64,000 bases of DNA from positions 1 to 64,000 of the forward strand of contig JAZQRM010000021.1 of NCBI GenBank assembly GCA_045629585.1, read 5' to 3'. Both the position numbers and the translations under genes were made by a program. The notes under the pieces are model-generated. The model was not told the DNA's origin and searched no databases. It saw only the letters and a program-made list of their open reading frames with translations. Positions 1-8,276 of this stretch are shown here, piece after piece (position 1 is the first letter of the stretch; each line of letters begins with the position of its first letter). The stretch comes from Taishania sp045629585. Lineage in GTDB: Bacteria; Bacteroidota; Bacteroidia; Flavobacteriales_D; Crocinitomicaceae.

Positions 1-364
1 CGCCCCGTTTTTTTATCGTAGTAGTGGTTTCTGGGCTCCACTGTATTAGTTTGACTAGTCTTATTGTATACATTACAAAATTACTGAAGTACAGTTGTTT
101 AAGTGTTAGTATTTCTTCGGTAAATAAAGTGTAGTTATACGGTTTTTGAAATGAGGTAAATACCTTTTTAGTAAAGTGTTTTTGGCGTGTGGGGTGGGGA
201 AATACGGTATGAATGGTTGTGTTTTTAGTGGTTCTGGGTATTCTTACTCTGATTGTTGAGCAGGAGGGAGTAGATGAGCAATCGGCGAAGACGCTCTTTT
301 TTGTTGAGAGAAAAGTGTTGGAGGAAGTAGTGGCTCTTGCTATTTTATTTATTGCTGTCTTAAA
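1..364. other. Left-edge region without a supported gene
   Basis: The first bases (CGCCCCG followed by a run of seven T) look like the right arm and T-tract of a terminator cut by the window edge, belonging to a plus-strand gene off the left side. The rest is T/G-rich on the plus strand and shows no recognisable gene. A 65-codon open frame (213-410, plus) could encode two hydrophobic segments, but it runs 46 bases into the convergent PH-domain gene and its valine-rich composition simply reflects G/T-rich DNA, so I do not call it. Confidence 0.5.
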
Positions 365-790
365 TCACTTCTTTATTATGATTTTGCTATTCGCTTTTGT
401 TAGCGTTTGAATAAATAAGTCTGTGTTTTTTGGGGATATATAAATCTGATCTGTTTTATTAAATGAAATTTGTAATCGATCAGAACTAGAGGCAGGATCA
501 AAAACTAAATTATGGACAGGTTCGACTTTATAGATACTTTCAATAGGAATATTTTTCTTGTATAGAAATCCATTGATAGATAGATTGTCATCATCAATAG
601 TATAGGTAAAACTAAATAGTAGCCATAGGGAGAGGCAACCAACAATTATGCAAATAAATATATCTGTAAGACTTGTGTAGCGCCAGATTATTTCAGAAAA
701 GGCAGAAAGTATTAAACCTACTATTAAATTTATAAATGGAATAAGAGCAATTAAAAGAGGAAGGAAACTAACTTTGGTTCTGAACTTCAT
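365..790 (-). CDS. PH-domain membrane protein (bPH_4-like)
   Basis: This 141-residue protein has two hydrophobic segments (about residues 10-30 and 40-62) and then a soluble domain resembling the small bacterial pleckstrin-homology domains of the bPH_4 (former DUF1200) type. The match rests on a pattern I recognise: a polar start (DDDNLSINGFLYKK), an IPI-x-SIYKVEP strand, a serine-rich stretch leading to SSSDRLQISF, and an ISPKNTDLF motif near the end. Function in this family is unknown. It is the last gene of a minus-strand run with the CNNM-type protein (18-base gap) and the EamA transporter, so it is probably co-transcribed with them. Confidence 0.85.
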   Translation of the reverse strand: MKFRTKVSFLPLLIALIPFINLIVGLILSAFSEIIWRYTSLTDIFICIIVGCLSLWLLFSFTYTIDDDNLSINGFLYKKNIPIESIYKVEPVHNLVFDPASSSDRLQISFNKTDQIYISPKNTDLFIQTLTKANSKIIIKK

Positions 791-808
791 GAATTTTTTT
801 TTTATTAC

Positions 809-2086
809 TTAGTTGGTTTTTGTTAGCATGATTTTATCAATTCGTTGCCCGTCTTTATCGACAATTTCCATGCGTAAATTTTCAAAGAATATGTGGTCTC
901 CTACTTGCGGCAATGTACCTGTTAGGTGAATGAATAGCCCTGCAACTGTTGAAAATTCTTCTCCTAATTCTTGGTCATATTCTAAGTTAAAATATTTCGT
1001 GAATTCAAAATAGGAATACATTCCGTCTACTAACCAAGAATTTTCATCTCTCTGAAATATTTGATATTCATCTTGGATTATTTCAGTCGAATTACCCACT
1101 AAAGCATCTAAAACATCATCCATGGTAACCATTCCTTGTGTTGAGCCATATTCATCAACAGCTATAGCGTAATGAAATCCTTCCGTTTTAAACAATTCGA
1201 GTAATCGATAGGAAAGTAGTTTTTCATTTACATATATAGGCTCTCTTACTATATCTGTTAGATTTAATTCTCGACCAATTAAAGGGTCAAATAAGTCTTT
1301 TAATAAGACCAACCCTATAATTTCATCAATGTTATTGTTTTTAACAACTGGGTAAGCTGAATGCTTATCTTGATTTATCTTTTCTCTTACAATGTTCCAA
1401 TCGTCGGTGATGTCAAAATAAGTAATGTCTGTTCGGTAGGTCATTAAAGAGTCAATCCGACGGTCTCCCATTTCAAAAACACGTTCGACAATATTCTGCT
1501 CAATATCTTCGATTTCTCCACCATCAGCACTTTCTCGAACCATTGATTTTATTTCTGCTTCAGTAGCTCGTGATTCTTGGCTTTTATTGATGTTTAAAAG
1601 ATTTAAAATTAATTCATTTGACGACGTAAGTAACCAAACAAAAGGAGACGCGACCTTAGAAAGGATTGACATCGGTTGTGCAATTCTCGTTGCAATGGCT
1701 TCGGGAAATGTCATGCCTATTCGTTTGGGAACTAATTCACCAAGTACGATGGTTAGAAATGTAGTGACGAATAAGATTGTTCCTGTGGCTATTTTAGATG
1801 CGTAGGGCGCTAGTATTTCATTCTTTTTGATAAACAAGATGAAATCAGCGGACAGTTTATCACTTGAGAACATACCAACCAAGATTCCGATCAAGGTAAT
1901 TCCAATCTGTATGGTCGATAAAAATTTGGTTGGTGACTCCTGCAGACGTAATGCGGTTTTTGCTCCTTCTTTACCTTGCTTAGCACCGTTTTCTAATTTA
2001 AATCGACGGGAGGAAACCATGGCCATTTCGGACATGGAGAATATTCCATTAATGAGAATTAATCCAAGAATGATGAAGTACTCCAT
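809..2086 (-). CDS. CNNM/HlyC-CorC family membrane protein (hemolysin family)
   Basis: The 425-residue product has the standard architecture of the bacterial CNNM/CorC group: an N-terminal DUF21 transmembrane domain (residues about 1-190, four hydrophobic segments, start MEYFIILGLILINGIFSMSE), a paired CBS domain (about 205-330), and a C-terminal CorC_HlyC domain (about 345-422, beginning near DENSWLVDGMYS). Homologues are implicated in magnesium or cobalt export; the older name hemolysin is historical. The CBS pair normally binds ATP/Mg. It lies 4 bases after the EamA gene and 18 before the PH-domain gene, all on the minus strand. The substrate cannot be told from sequence. Confidence 0.95.
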   Translation of the reverse strand: MEYFIILGLILINGIFSMSEMAMVSSRRFKLENGAKQGKEGAKTALRLQESPTKFLSTIQIGITLIGILVGMFSSDKLSADFILFIKKNEILAPYASKIATGTILFVTTFLTIVLGELVPKRIGMTFPEAIATRIAQPMSILSKVASPFVWLLTSSNELILNLLNINKSQESRATEAEIKSMVRESADGGEIEDIEQNIVERVFEMGDRRIDSLMTYRTDITYFDITDDWNIVREKINQDKHSAYPVVKNNNIDEIIGLVLLKDLFDPLIGRELNLTDIVREPIYVNEKLLSYRLLELFKTEGFHYAIAVDEYGSTQGMVTMDDVLDALVGNSTEIIQDEYQIFQRDENSWLVDGMYSYFEFTKYFNLEYDQELGEEFSTVAGLFIHLTGTLPQVGDHIFFENLRMEIVDKDGQRIDKIMLTKTN

Positions 2087-2090
2087 TTAG

Positions 2091-2972
2091 TTATACTTTA
2101 TTTTTAGAGGGAAAGTTAACAAGAATAACAGATAAAAGGATGATTATTACACCAAACCATTGTAATAGATTCAATTTTTCTCCTAAAATAATGTAAGCAG
2201 ATAGGATCGATACAGGCATTTCTACACTGGCAATAATAGAGCCCATACCTAAACCAACCTTCGGAAAACCTGAATTAAATAGAATAGGAGGGAGGATTGT
2301 ACCAAAAAGAGCTAAGAGAGCACCGATTTGTAGAGCGCTTAAAGTAATCTCTTGTTCAAATAGTGCGGTATTCCAGTACATCAAGATAAAGATCATACCA
2401 CCAAATACCATAGAAAATGTACGTTGGAGATAAGGAACTTGTGTTTCTACTTTACCAGCAGTTGTCATACTTGTAGCAAACGAAATAGCAGCTAACATTC
2501 CAAGTGCAATTCCTTTCCAATTAAAAGTAACGGTGCTTTCTAATAAACGAGAAGCGAGAATGGTTCCTCCAATGACCAAAATCATTCCTATTATTTTTTT
2601 CAAAGAAATAGGCTTCTTATCTATTAAGTATTCAATCACTATAGTAATCCATATTGATTGCATCAAAAGTATGATAGCAAAGGTAACCGGGATATAGGAT
2701 AATGATAGGTAGTAAAAAACACTTGTCATTCCATAAGTCGTTCCTAATGCAGCTAGTTTGAAGAATCCACTTTTGGTTAAAGTGAGTTTTTGCTTTCTTA
2801 AACTAATTAGTACTAATGTTCCCACAGTTAGTATTCCAAATGTGAATTGAAAAAGAACTAAAATCGAAGTGGGAATATTTTGAAGGTTAGCATATTTAAC
2901 TATAGTTGCAAGTATTCCATAGCTTGCGGCTCCAAAGAATACAAGTAAAGCGCCTTTTAATTTTTGATCCAT
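2091..2972 (-). CDS. EamA/DMT-superfamily transporter
   Basis: This is a ten-helix drug/metabolite transporter built of two EamA halves; the whole length is hydrophobic, with short charged loops such as KKPISLKKI between the halves. Substrate is unknown. I chose the ATG at 2972 (MDQKLKG, 293 residues). A longer reading from a TTG at 2993 is possible, but a -7 promoter box (TAACTTTG, 2991-2998 on the minus strand) covers that codon, so the message should begin downstream of it. It is the first gene of the minus-strand run continuing into the CNNM-type protein. Confidence 0.93.
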   Translation of the reverse strand: MDQKLKGALLVFFGAASYGILATIVKYANLQNIPTSILVLFQFTFGILTVGTLVLISLRKQKLTLTKSGFFKLAALGTTYGMTSVFYYLSLSYIPVTFAIILLMQSIWITIVIEYLIDKKPISLKKIIGMILVIGGTILASRLLESTVTFNWKGIALGMLAAISFATSMTTAGKVETQVPYLQRTFSMVFGGMIFILMYWNTALFEQEITLSALQIGALLALFGTILPPILFNSGFPKVGLGMGSIIASVEMPVSILSAYIILGEKLNLLQWFGVIIILLSVILVNFPSKNKV

Positions 2973-2990
2973 GTTTTTTATAATATTCAA

Positions 2991-2998
2991 CAAAGTTA
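2991..2998 (-). promoter_or_regulatory. -7 promoter box for the EamA-CNNM-PH run
   Basis: The minus strand reads TAACTTTG, a full match to the Bacteroidota -7 consensus TAnnTTTG, 18 bases before the chosen ATG. It sets the start of the transporter gene. No clear -33 TTG was found. Confidence 0.55.
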
Positions 2999-3397
2999 AG
3001 GATAAATCAGGCGCTATAAAAAGTTGTATGAGCTTTGGCTTGTTTCTAAATAGCCTTAAAAAACCTCCTAAAAGGATTTATTAAAGGGAGATTGAACGGT
3101 GAAAAAAAATTAAAAAAAGTTTAGCAAAAAGCTTGTGTATTTAGGTTAGGTTTTGAGGGGAATTGTACTTGTTTTGGGAAGCGCTTTAGATGTAGATAGT
3201 TAAGTCAAAATTTCCCTTAAATGCCTATTATAATACAAAAAAAAGCTTAGAAAAGAAATAAAAAAATGAAAAATATTTATTTTTAAAAATGCAACACATT
3301 TTATAAAAAGTGTAAACTTTTTTTTGTTTCAAAAATGTTAAGTAATTGATTTGTAGGTTTTAAAGTGTTTTTGTTTGTAAACTTTTGTTTTTTTATG
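2999..3397. other. AT-rich intergenic region between divergent genes
   Basis: This divergent intergenic stretch holds no gene. It is very AT-rich and contains one notable structure, the 20-base palindrome at 3294-3313. I looked for a cobalamin riboswitch (B12 box) in the leader of the B12-dependent reductase and did not see one; the predicted transcription start at about 3433 would also leave a leader too short for one. Confidence 0.6.
3294..3313. promoter_or_regulatory. Near-perfect 20-bp palindrome, candidate operator
   Basis: The sequence ACACATTTTATAAAAAGTGT matches its own reverse complement at nine of ten paired positions. It lies about 110 bases upstream of the RNR -7 box. The ACAC and GTGT ends recall NrdR boxes, but the spacing between them is 12 rather than 8 bases, so it is not a standard NrdR site. 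It is followed by AAAC and a T-tract, so a weak terminator-like hairpin is the alternative reading. Confidence 0.35.
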
Positions 3398-3428
3398 TTG
3401 GACATGAGTTTTCAAAAATGTACATTTG
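3398..3428 (+). promoter_or_regulatory. Bacteroidota-type promoter of the RNR gene
   Basis: A -33 TTG (3398-3400) and a -7 TACATTTG (3421-3428) are separated by 20 bases, a good match to the TTG-N17-23-TAnnTTTG promoter. Transcription would start near 3433, downstream of the earliest ATG in the open frame (3365), which rules that start out. Confidence 0.7.
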
Positions 3429-3466
3429 CAGCCTATTGTTCACGACAAACACATTATATCTTGATT

Positions 3467-6019
3467 ATGAATACGCTAGAAGTTATGGATACGCAAAAAA
3501 CGTTCACACAAGAGGAGGCACAAGCGGCAAGCTTGGTGTACTTCAAAGGCGATGATTTAGCTGCCACTGTATGGGTAAATAAATACGCATTAAAGGATTC
3601 TGCTGGTAATATCTATGAACAAACTCCAGATGATATGCACCGACGTATCGCGAGTGAGTTGGCGCGTATGGAAGCAAAGTATCCAAATCCATTAACGGAA
3701 GAGCAAATATTTGATTTAATCAAAGACTTTAAATACATCATTCCTCAAGGTTCTCCAATGACAGGAATTGGGAATCCCTTTCAAATTGCATCGCTTTCCA
3801 ATTGCTTTGTAATTGGAAATACAGGTGAATCGGATTCTTATGGAGGAATCATGAAAATTGATCAAGAGCAAATTCAATTGATGAAGCGTCGTGGTGGTGT
3901 AGGTCATGATTTATCTCACATCCGTCCTAAAGGATCACCGGTTAAGAATAGTGCTTTGACTTCAACTGGGTTAGTGCCTTTTATGGAACGTTATTCTAAT
4001 TCAACACGTGAAGTTGCGCAAGATGGTCGTCGTGGAGCATTGATGTTATCTGTTTCAATTAACCATCCAGATGCTGAAGGTTTTATTGATGCGAAAATGA
4101 CGCAAGGTAAAGTGACAGGGGCAAATGTTTCTGTTCGTATATCTGATTCTTTTATGCAATCCGTTGAAAGTGGAACACCATTCGTACAAACCTATCCAAT
4201 TTATTCTGTAAAACCCGTTTTTTCAAAAGAGGTTGATGCAAAAGGAATTTGGAATAAAATAGTACATAACGCATGGAAATCGGCTGAGCCAGGTATTTTG
4301 TTCTGGGATACTATTATCCGTGAATCTGTGCCAGATTGTTATGCAGATCTTGGGTTTAAGACAGTGTCAACTAACCCTTGTGGTGAAATTCCGTTATGTC
4401 CTTACGATTCTTGTCGTTTGTTAGCGATTAATTTATTCTCGTATGTTGAAAATCCATTTACAAAAGATGCGTTTTTTAATAGAGAGTTATTTATTCAGCA
4501 TGCTGTATACGCGCAACGTTTGATGGATGATATCGTTGATTTGGAACTTGAAAAAGTAGATAATATTTTAGCGAAAATTGATGCAGATCCAGAGGAAGAG
4601 GAAATTAAAAGAGTTGAAAGAAATCTTTGGGCTAATATCCGTCAGATGGCAATCAATGGTCGTCGTACAGGTATTGGGATAACAGCTGAAGGTGATATGT
4701 TGGCGGCATTAGGTTTAATTTATGGAACAAAAGATGCTATTGATTTTTCAGTAGATATTCATAAAACGTTAGCAATTGAAACTTACCGTGCTTCCGTTTA
4801 TTCAGCTAAAGAAAGAGGTGCTTTCCCAATTTTTGATGTGAATAGAGAAAAGAATAATCCTTTTATTCAACGATTAAAAGAAGCAGATCCGCAGTTGTAT
4901 ATGGATATGATTGCGCATGGGCGACGTAATATCGCTTTATTGACAATTGCTCCAACGGGTACAACTTCTTTGATGTCTCAAACAACTTCTGGTATTGAGC
5001 CTGTATTCTTACCTGTGTACAAACGTCGACGTAAGGTTAATCCGAATGATAAAAATGTTCGCGTAGATTTTATTGACGAAGTAGGAGACTCTTGGGAAGA
5101 ATATGTTGTTTTTCACCATAAGTTTAAACAATGGATGGAGGTTAATGGATATGATACGTCTATTAATTATTCACAAGAGGAAATTGATGAGTTAATTAAA
5201 AAGTCACCCTACGCAAATGCAACCTCAAATGATGTTAATTATTTAGAGAAGGTACGTATGCAAGGAGCTATCCAAAAATGGGTGGATCACTCTATATCTG
5301 TAACAATCAATATGCCAAATGACGTTACTGAAGACTTGGTGGGTGAATTGTATATGGAGGCTTGGAAAGTCGGCTGTAAAGGTGTTACTGTTTACCGTGA
5401 TGGTTCAAGAGCTGGTGTGCTTATTTCCAACGATAAAAAGGAGGAGAAAAAAGAAGAGTTAGTAGATGGACAGTTTCCAGCAGAAAGACCAGAATTGTTA
5501 GATGCTGATGTTGTTCGTTTCCAAAATAATAAAGAAAAGTGGATCGCATTCATCGGAAAAATTGATGATCGTCCATACGAGATATTTACTGGATTAGCTG
5601 ATGATGAGGATGGAATTCTTATTCCTCGTTGGGTGAATGAAGGACAGATATTGAAAAATAGAGAAGCCGATGGAGCTTCACGTTATGATTTCCAATATAA
5701 AAACGCTCGTGGATATAAAACAACAATCGAAGGCTTGTCTCACAAGTTTAATCCAGAGTATTGGAATTATGCGAAGTTGATTTCTGGAACACTTAGACAA
5801 GGAATGCCGATTGAAAATGTTGTTGGTCTAATTAACAAGCTACAATTGGATGAGAATATCAATACTTGGAAAAATGGTGTGGCACGTGCATTGAAGCGTT
5901 ACATTCCTGATGGAACGGTAGCAAATTCACAGAAATGTGGGAATTGTAATGGAACTAATTTATTGTACCAAGAAGGTTGCCTAACATGTAAAGATTGTGG
6001 GTCTTCAAAATGTGGATAA
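3467..6019 (+). CDS. nrdJ: B12-dependent class II ribonucleotide reductase
   Basis: This adenosylcobalamin-dependent reductase converts ribonucleotides to deoxyribonucleotides without oxygen. Family marks are SNCFVI (a redox cysteine, about residue 113), the catalytic TNPCGEIPL with Asn, thiyl-radical Cys and Glu (about 303-307), LTIAPTGTTS, and a C-terminal zinc-ribbon-like tail with CGNC, CLTC and CG pairs that probably carries the reducing cysteines. The start at 3467 (MNTLEVMDTQ, 850 residues) is chosen because the promoter lies between it and the upstream ATG at 3365; an ATG at 3485 is also possible. It stands alone, with its own promoter and terminator. No class I or III reductase is seen in this window. 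Confidence 0.96.
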   Translation: MNTLEVMDTQKTFTQEEAQAASLVYFKGDDLAATVWVNKYALKDSAGNIYEQTPDDMHRRIASELARMEAKYPNPLTEEQIFDLIKDFKYIIPQGSPMTGIGNPFQIASLSNCFVIGNTGESDSYGGIMKIDQEQIQLMKRRGGVGHDLSHIRPKGSPVKNSALTSTGLVPFMERYSNSTREVAQDGRRGALMLSVSINHPDAEGFIDAKMTQGKVTGANVSVRISDSFMQSVESGTPFVQTYPIYSVKPVFSKEVDAKGIWNKIVHNAWKSAEPGILFWDTIIRESVPDCYADLGFKTVSTNPCGEIPLCPYDSCRLLAINLFSYVENPFTKDAFFNRELFIQHAVYAQRLMDDIVDLELEKVDNILAKIDADPEEEEIKRVERNLWANIRQMAINGRRTGIGITAEGDMLAALGLIYGTKDAIDFSVDIHKTLAIETYRASVYSAKERGAFPIFDVNREKNNPFIQRLKEADPQLYMDMIAHGRRNIALLTIAPTGTTSLMSQTTSGIEPVFLPVYKRRRKVNPNDKNVRVDFIDEVGDSWEEYVVFHHKFKQWMEVNGYDTSINYSQEEIDELIKKSPYANATSNDVNYLEKVRMQGAIQKWVDHSISVTINMPNDVTEDLVGELYMEAWKVGCKGVTVYRDGSRAGVLISNDKKEEKKEELVDGQFPAERPELLDADVVRFQNNKEKWIAFIGKIDDRPYEIFTGLADDEDGILIPRWVNEGQILKNREADGASRYDFQYKNARGYKTTIEGLSHKFNPEYWNYAKLISGTLRQGMPIENVVGLINKLQLDENINTWKNGVARALKRYIPDGTVANSQKCGNCNGTNLLYQEGCLTCKDCGSSKCG

Positions 6020-6052
6020 AATATATATTATCATTTTTTGATAATTGAAATG

Positions 6053-6079
6053 AAAAGGAGGTTTTGGCCTCCTTTTTTT
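6053..6079 (+). terminator. Rho-independent terminator of nrdJ
   Basis: AAAAGGAGG and CCTCCTTTT form a nine-base-pair stem around a TTTTGG loop, followed by a run of T, 33 bases after the nrdJ stop. Confidence 0.85.
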
Positions 6080-6180
6080 ATGATTTAATTTTTTTTTGTG
6101 TAGTATATTGTTTTTTAGGTTGTTGATTCTGTCTATTTAAAGTGATAGATTATAGTTTTATAGATAGGAGTTCAGTTTTA

Positions 6181-6188
6181 TATATTTG
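6181..6188 (+). promoter_or_regulatory. Possible -7 box for the GNAT gene
   Basis: TATATTTG matches the Bacteroidota -7 consensus, but no good -33 element is seen and it lies about 75 bases before the start codon, so this is tentative. Confidence 0.35.
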
Positions 6189-6263
6189 GAAAAAGAATGT
6201 TATATTAAGGAATAATGCCATTTTTAAGGTTTGAAATGAGGTAAGGAAATTGAATTGTAAATT

Positions 6264-6776
6264 ATGAAAATACGATTAGCACAAATAGTTGATTTGGATA
6301 TTATATGGGAAATTATTTCTCAAGCAATTGAAAAAAGACGCTTAGAAGGTAGTACTCAATGGCAAGATGGGTATCCAAATCCAAATTCAATTATGACGGA
6401 TATCAAAAATAATTGGGGACGTGTGCTTTTAGCGGATGATGGTAAAACAATTATTGGTTATGCAGCTTTAATTTTTGATATTGAAGAGGCTTATGAAGAT
6501 TTGGAAGGGGAGTGGCTTACAAATGGAAGATACGCCGTGATTCATCGAATGGCTGTATTACGACAGAATGATGTTAAGGGAATTGGGTCACAATTTTTAG
6601 CGTTGCTTGAAGATGAAGTTAAAAAGCATGATTGTCCGAGTTTAAAAGTAGATACGAATTTCGATAACAATGCAATGCTTCGAGTTTTTGAAAAAAGAGG
6701 TTTTACCTATTGCGGAGAGGTATACTTTCGCGGAAGTGCCCGACGAGCTTATGAAAAAGTATTAAGCAATATTTGA
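6264..6776 (+). CDS. GNAT-family N-acetyltransferase
   Basis: The 170-residue protein has the GNAT layout: an N-terminal MKIRLAQIVDLDIIWEI start, a central strand VIHRMAVL, a likely acetyl-CoA pyrophosphate-binding stretch (residues about 98-106, RQNDVKGIG), then LKVDTNFDNNAMLRVFEKRGF typical of the C-terminal half (split here into its two parts: the Asn-rich NNAML and the EKRGF turn). The acetyl acceptor is unknown. It is monocistronic, convergent with the next gene across a strong shared hairpin. Confidence 0.9.
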   Translation: MKIRLAQIVDLDIIWEIISQAIEKRRLEGSTQWQDGYPNPNSIMTDIKNNWGRVLLADDGKTIIGYAALIFDIEEAYEDLEGEWLTNGRYAVIHRMAVLRQNDVKGIGSQFLALLEDEVKKHDCPSLKVDTNFDNNAMLRVFEKRGFTYCGEVYFRGSARRAYEKVLSNI

Positions 6777-6818
6777 TTTTTAGACAGAAAAAATCTCTTG
6801 ATTAAATATTGAATCGAT

Positions 6819-6849
6819 AAACAAGCGCCTCCATTTGAAGCGCTTGTTT
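6819..6849. terminator. Bidirectional terminator hairpin
   Basis: AAACAAGCGC and GCGCTTGTTT form a perfect ten-base-pair stem around an 11-base loop, between the convergent GNAT gene and the gene ending at 6859. It can serve both strands. Confidence 0.75.
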
Positions 6850-6858
6850 AATGAAGTA

Positions 6859-7680
6859 TCATTTCTTGTGTTTAGGTTCGTAAATCAATCTTAAGAAAGC
6901 ACTAAACCGTTCATTTTTCTTGTTTATCGGAAAACCTGTAACAATTCCGACCATCAGATGTTCACTAATCTCTAAACGCATCTGTGGACGAATTGTCATT
7001 TCAAATTCTGTGTGAAAACGCTTGTTTAATTCTATACCAACAAAGTTACGTCCTTGACCAATCATGTAATGAAAACTGGTGTTGATGTCGTATTGATATT
7101 GAAAATGGGATGAGCCATACGTTTGATGAAAACGAGGTCCAGTATAGATAAGCGTGTGAAAATTATTTCCCCATCTTTTTGCAATTACAAAAAATGGATT
7201 ATACCCGTTTCCTGTCAAGATAGACCCCTTCTTTTTATCAAAAGGAGCAAGTAAAAACTCATTAATGTATCCTATAGCCATGGACGTTGCGATCTTTTCA
7301 TTCACAAAAAAAGACCACTGAGTTGCTAATTTAAGACTGTTTAATTGTGGGGAAGGAACAGCTGCTATCTCTTCCTCTTTGTTTCTTGAATAAAAAGAAA
7401 AAGGTAATTCCACTTCAAAACCTAATCGGTCGATGGGAGCCCATTCATATTCAATCAAAGCTTCATAGCTATCATATTTGGCGTTGTCTGTTAAGCCAAC
7501 TCCTAGATTCCACTCACGCTCCCCTTTTCGTGCGCCTAAGTCACGTATGAGGTCAATGTATAATGGTTCAGCGTGGTTTACTTTAGGTTTTAGTGTAGGA
7601 ACATGCACGGAGTCAGCTTGTCCATTACACAACAATGTAATACTCCAAAATACAAGGGGTATAACCTTATTTAATTTCAT
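6859..7680 (-). CDS. Secreted or outer-membrane protein, uncharacterised
   Basis: A 273-residue protein with a signal peptide (residues about 1-20, MKLNKVIPLVFWSITLLCNG), a conserved-looking block HAEPLYIDLIRDLGARKG near residue 36, then alternating polar/hydrophobic strands with many aromatic residues, as in small outer-membrane beta-barrels or phenol-pathway MetA-like porins. I have a recollection of this block from Bacteroidota genes near metal-efflux loci, but nothing here proves that role. It follows the 128-residue gene by 71 bases on the same strand and is probably co-transcribed with it. I would call it an envelope protein of unknown function. Confidence 0.8.
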   Translation of the reverse strand: MKLNKVIPLVFWSITLLCNGQADSVHVPTLKPKVNHAEPLYIDLIRDLGARKGEREWNLGVGLTDNAKYDSYEALIEYEWAPIDRLGFEVELPFSFYSRNKEEEIAAVPSPQLNSLKLATQWSFFVNEKIATSMAIGYINEFLLAPFDKKKGSILTGNGYNPFFVIAKRWGNNFHTLIYTGPRFHQTYGSSHFQYQYDINTSFHYMIGQGRNFVGIELNKRFHTEFEMTIRPQMRLEISEHLMVGIVTGFPINKKNERFSAFLRLIYEPKHKK

Positions 7681-7751
7681 TATTTATCATTTAGTATTTG
7701 AAAATTCAATTTTTAAATCGTTTTTTTTAAGCGATTTATAGAATATCAACA

Positions 7752-8138
7752 TTAAATGATTTCGGGGGGAGGCGTATTAATCTTGTAATCGATAGGAGCT
7801 ACAAATTGAGCTAGATAATTATTGAAGGTTTTGTTTAATTCAATTAATTTATCTTCTTTAATATCAATAGTTATTACTGTTTTTTTGAAGTGCGCTAATT
7901 CTATCTTTGTGGGTCTGAAATCGTCTGTGTCATCATCATGTTCTTGCTCTGGAATAATATTGTCTAAACCAATTATCTTTTCAAGAACTAACTCCACAAT
8001 CGATTCTTGTTCATTTAATCCAATAGTACTAAATGAACGATTATCGTATTCTACATCAATGGATAGGTTGATGAAATGAAATGCAATCAACAACCAGATG
8101 TATCGTGTAAGACGGTATTTTTGGATTTTCAATAACAT
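7752..8138 (-). CDS. Small uncharacterised protein with PPPE tail
   Basis: This 128-residue protein has one N-terminal hydrophobic segment (about residues 13-27), an acidic patch EHDDDTDD near residue 66, and a C-terminal YKINTPPPEII. A proline-rich PPPE end resembles that of small Bacteroidota proteins found beside metal-efflux genes (HYC_CC_PP-like), but the HYC and CC motifs are missing, so membership is doubtful. Its start is supported by a -7 box (TAAATTTG) eight bases upstream. It is the first gene of a pair with the barrel-like protein. Confidence 0.75.
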   Translation of the reverse strand: MLLKIQKYRLTRYIWLLIAFHFINLSIDVEYDNRSFSTIGLNEQESIVELVLEKIIGLDNIIPEQEHDDDTDDFRPTKIELAHFKKTVITIDIKEDKLIELNKTFNNYLAQFVAPIDYKINTPPPEII

Positions 8139-8146
8139 ATCTTACA

Positions 8147-8154
8147 CAAATTTA
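8147..8154 (-). promoter_or_regulatory. -7 promoter box for the 128-residue gene pair
   Basis: The minus strand reads TAAATTTG, a full match to TAnnTTTG, with its last base 8 bases before the ATG, implying a leader of only a few bases. Confidence 0.6.
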
Positions 8155-8276
8155 TAAAAACTAAATAGGAAGTGATTTATCGGACTACTATTTTTTGTGC
8201 TGATTATAAAGAGATGTCAGATTTTCGAACTTCAATAGCATTACAACGATGTTGGTATTCTAACTAAAAAGAAGTG

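Noticed and set aside
213..410. 65-codon open frame, plus strand, with two hydrophobic stretches
   Set aside because: It overlaps the convergent PH-domain gene by 46 bases and reflects G/T-rich sequence; no promoter or homologue pattern supports it.
3294..3313. NrdR box
   Set aside because: Distance between the ACAC and GTGT ends is 12, not the usual 8, and only one copy is seen.
2994..3420. Cobalamin riboswitch
   Set aside because: No B12 box or matching fold is visible, and the leader after the predicted start is too short.
3365..3466. Upstream extension of the ribonucleotide reductase gene
   Set aside because: The promoter box at 3421-3428 lies inside it, so it is not transcribed.
7478..7741. 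87-codon plus-strand frame opposite the envelope protein gene
   Set aside because: Mirror of the real minus-strand gene without recognisable content.
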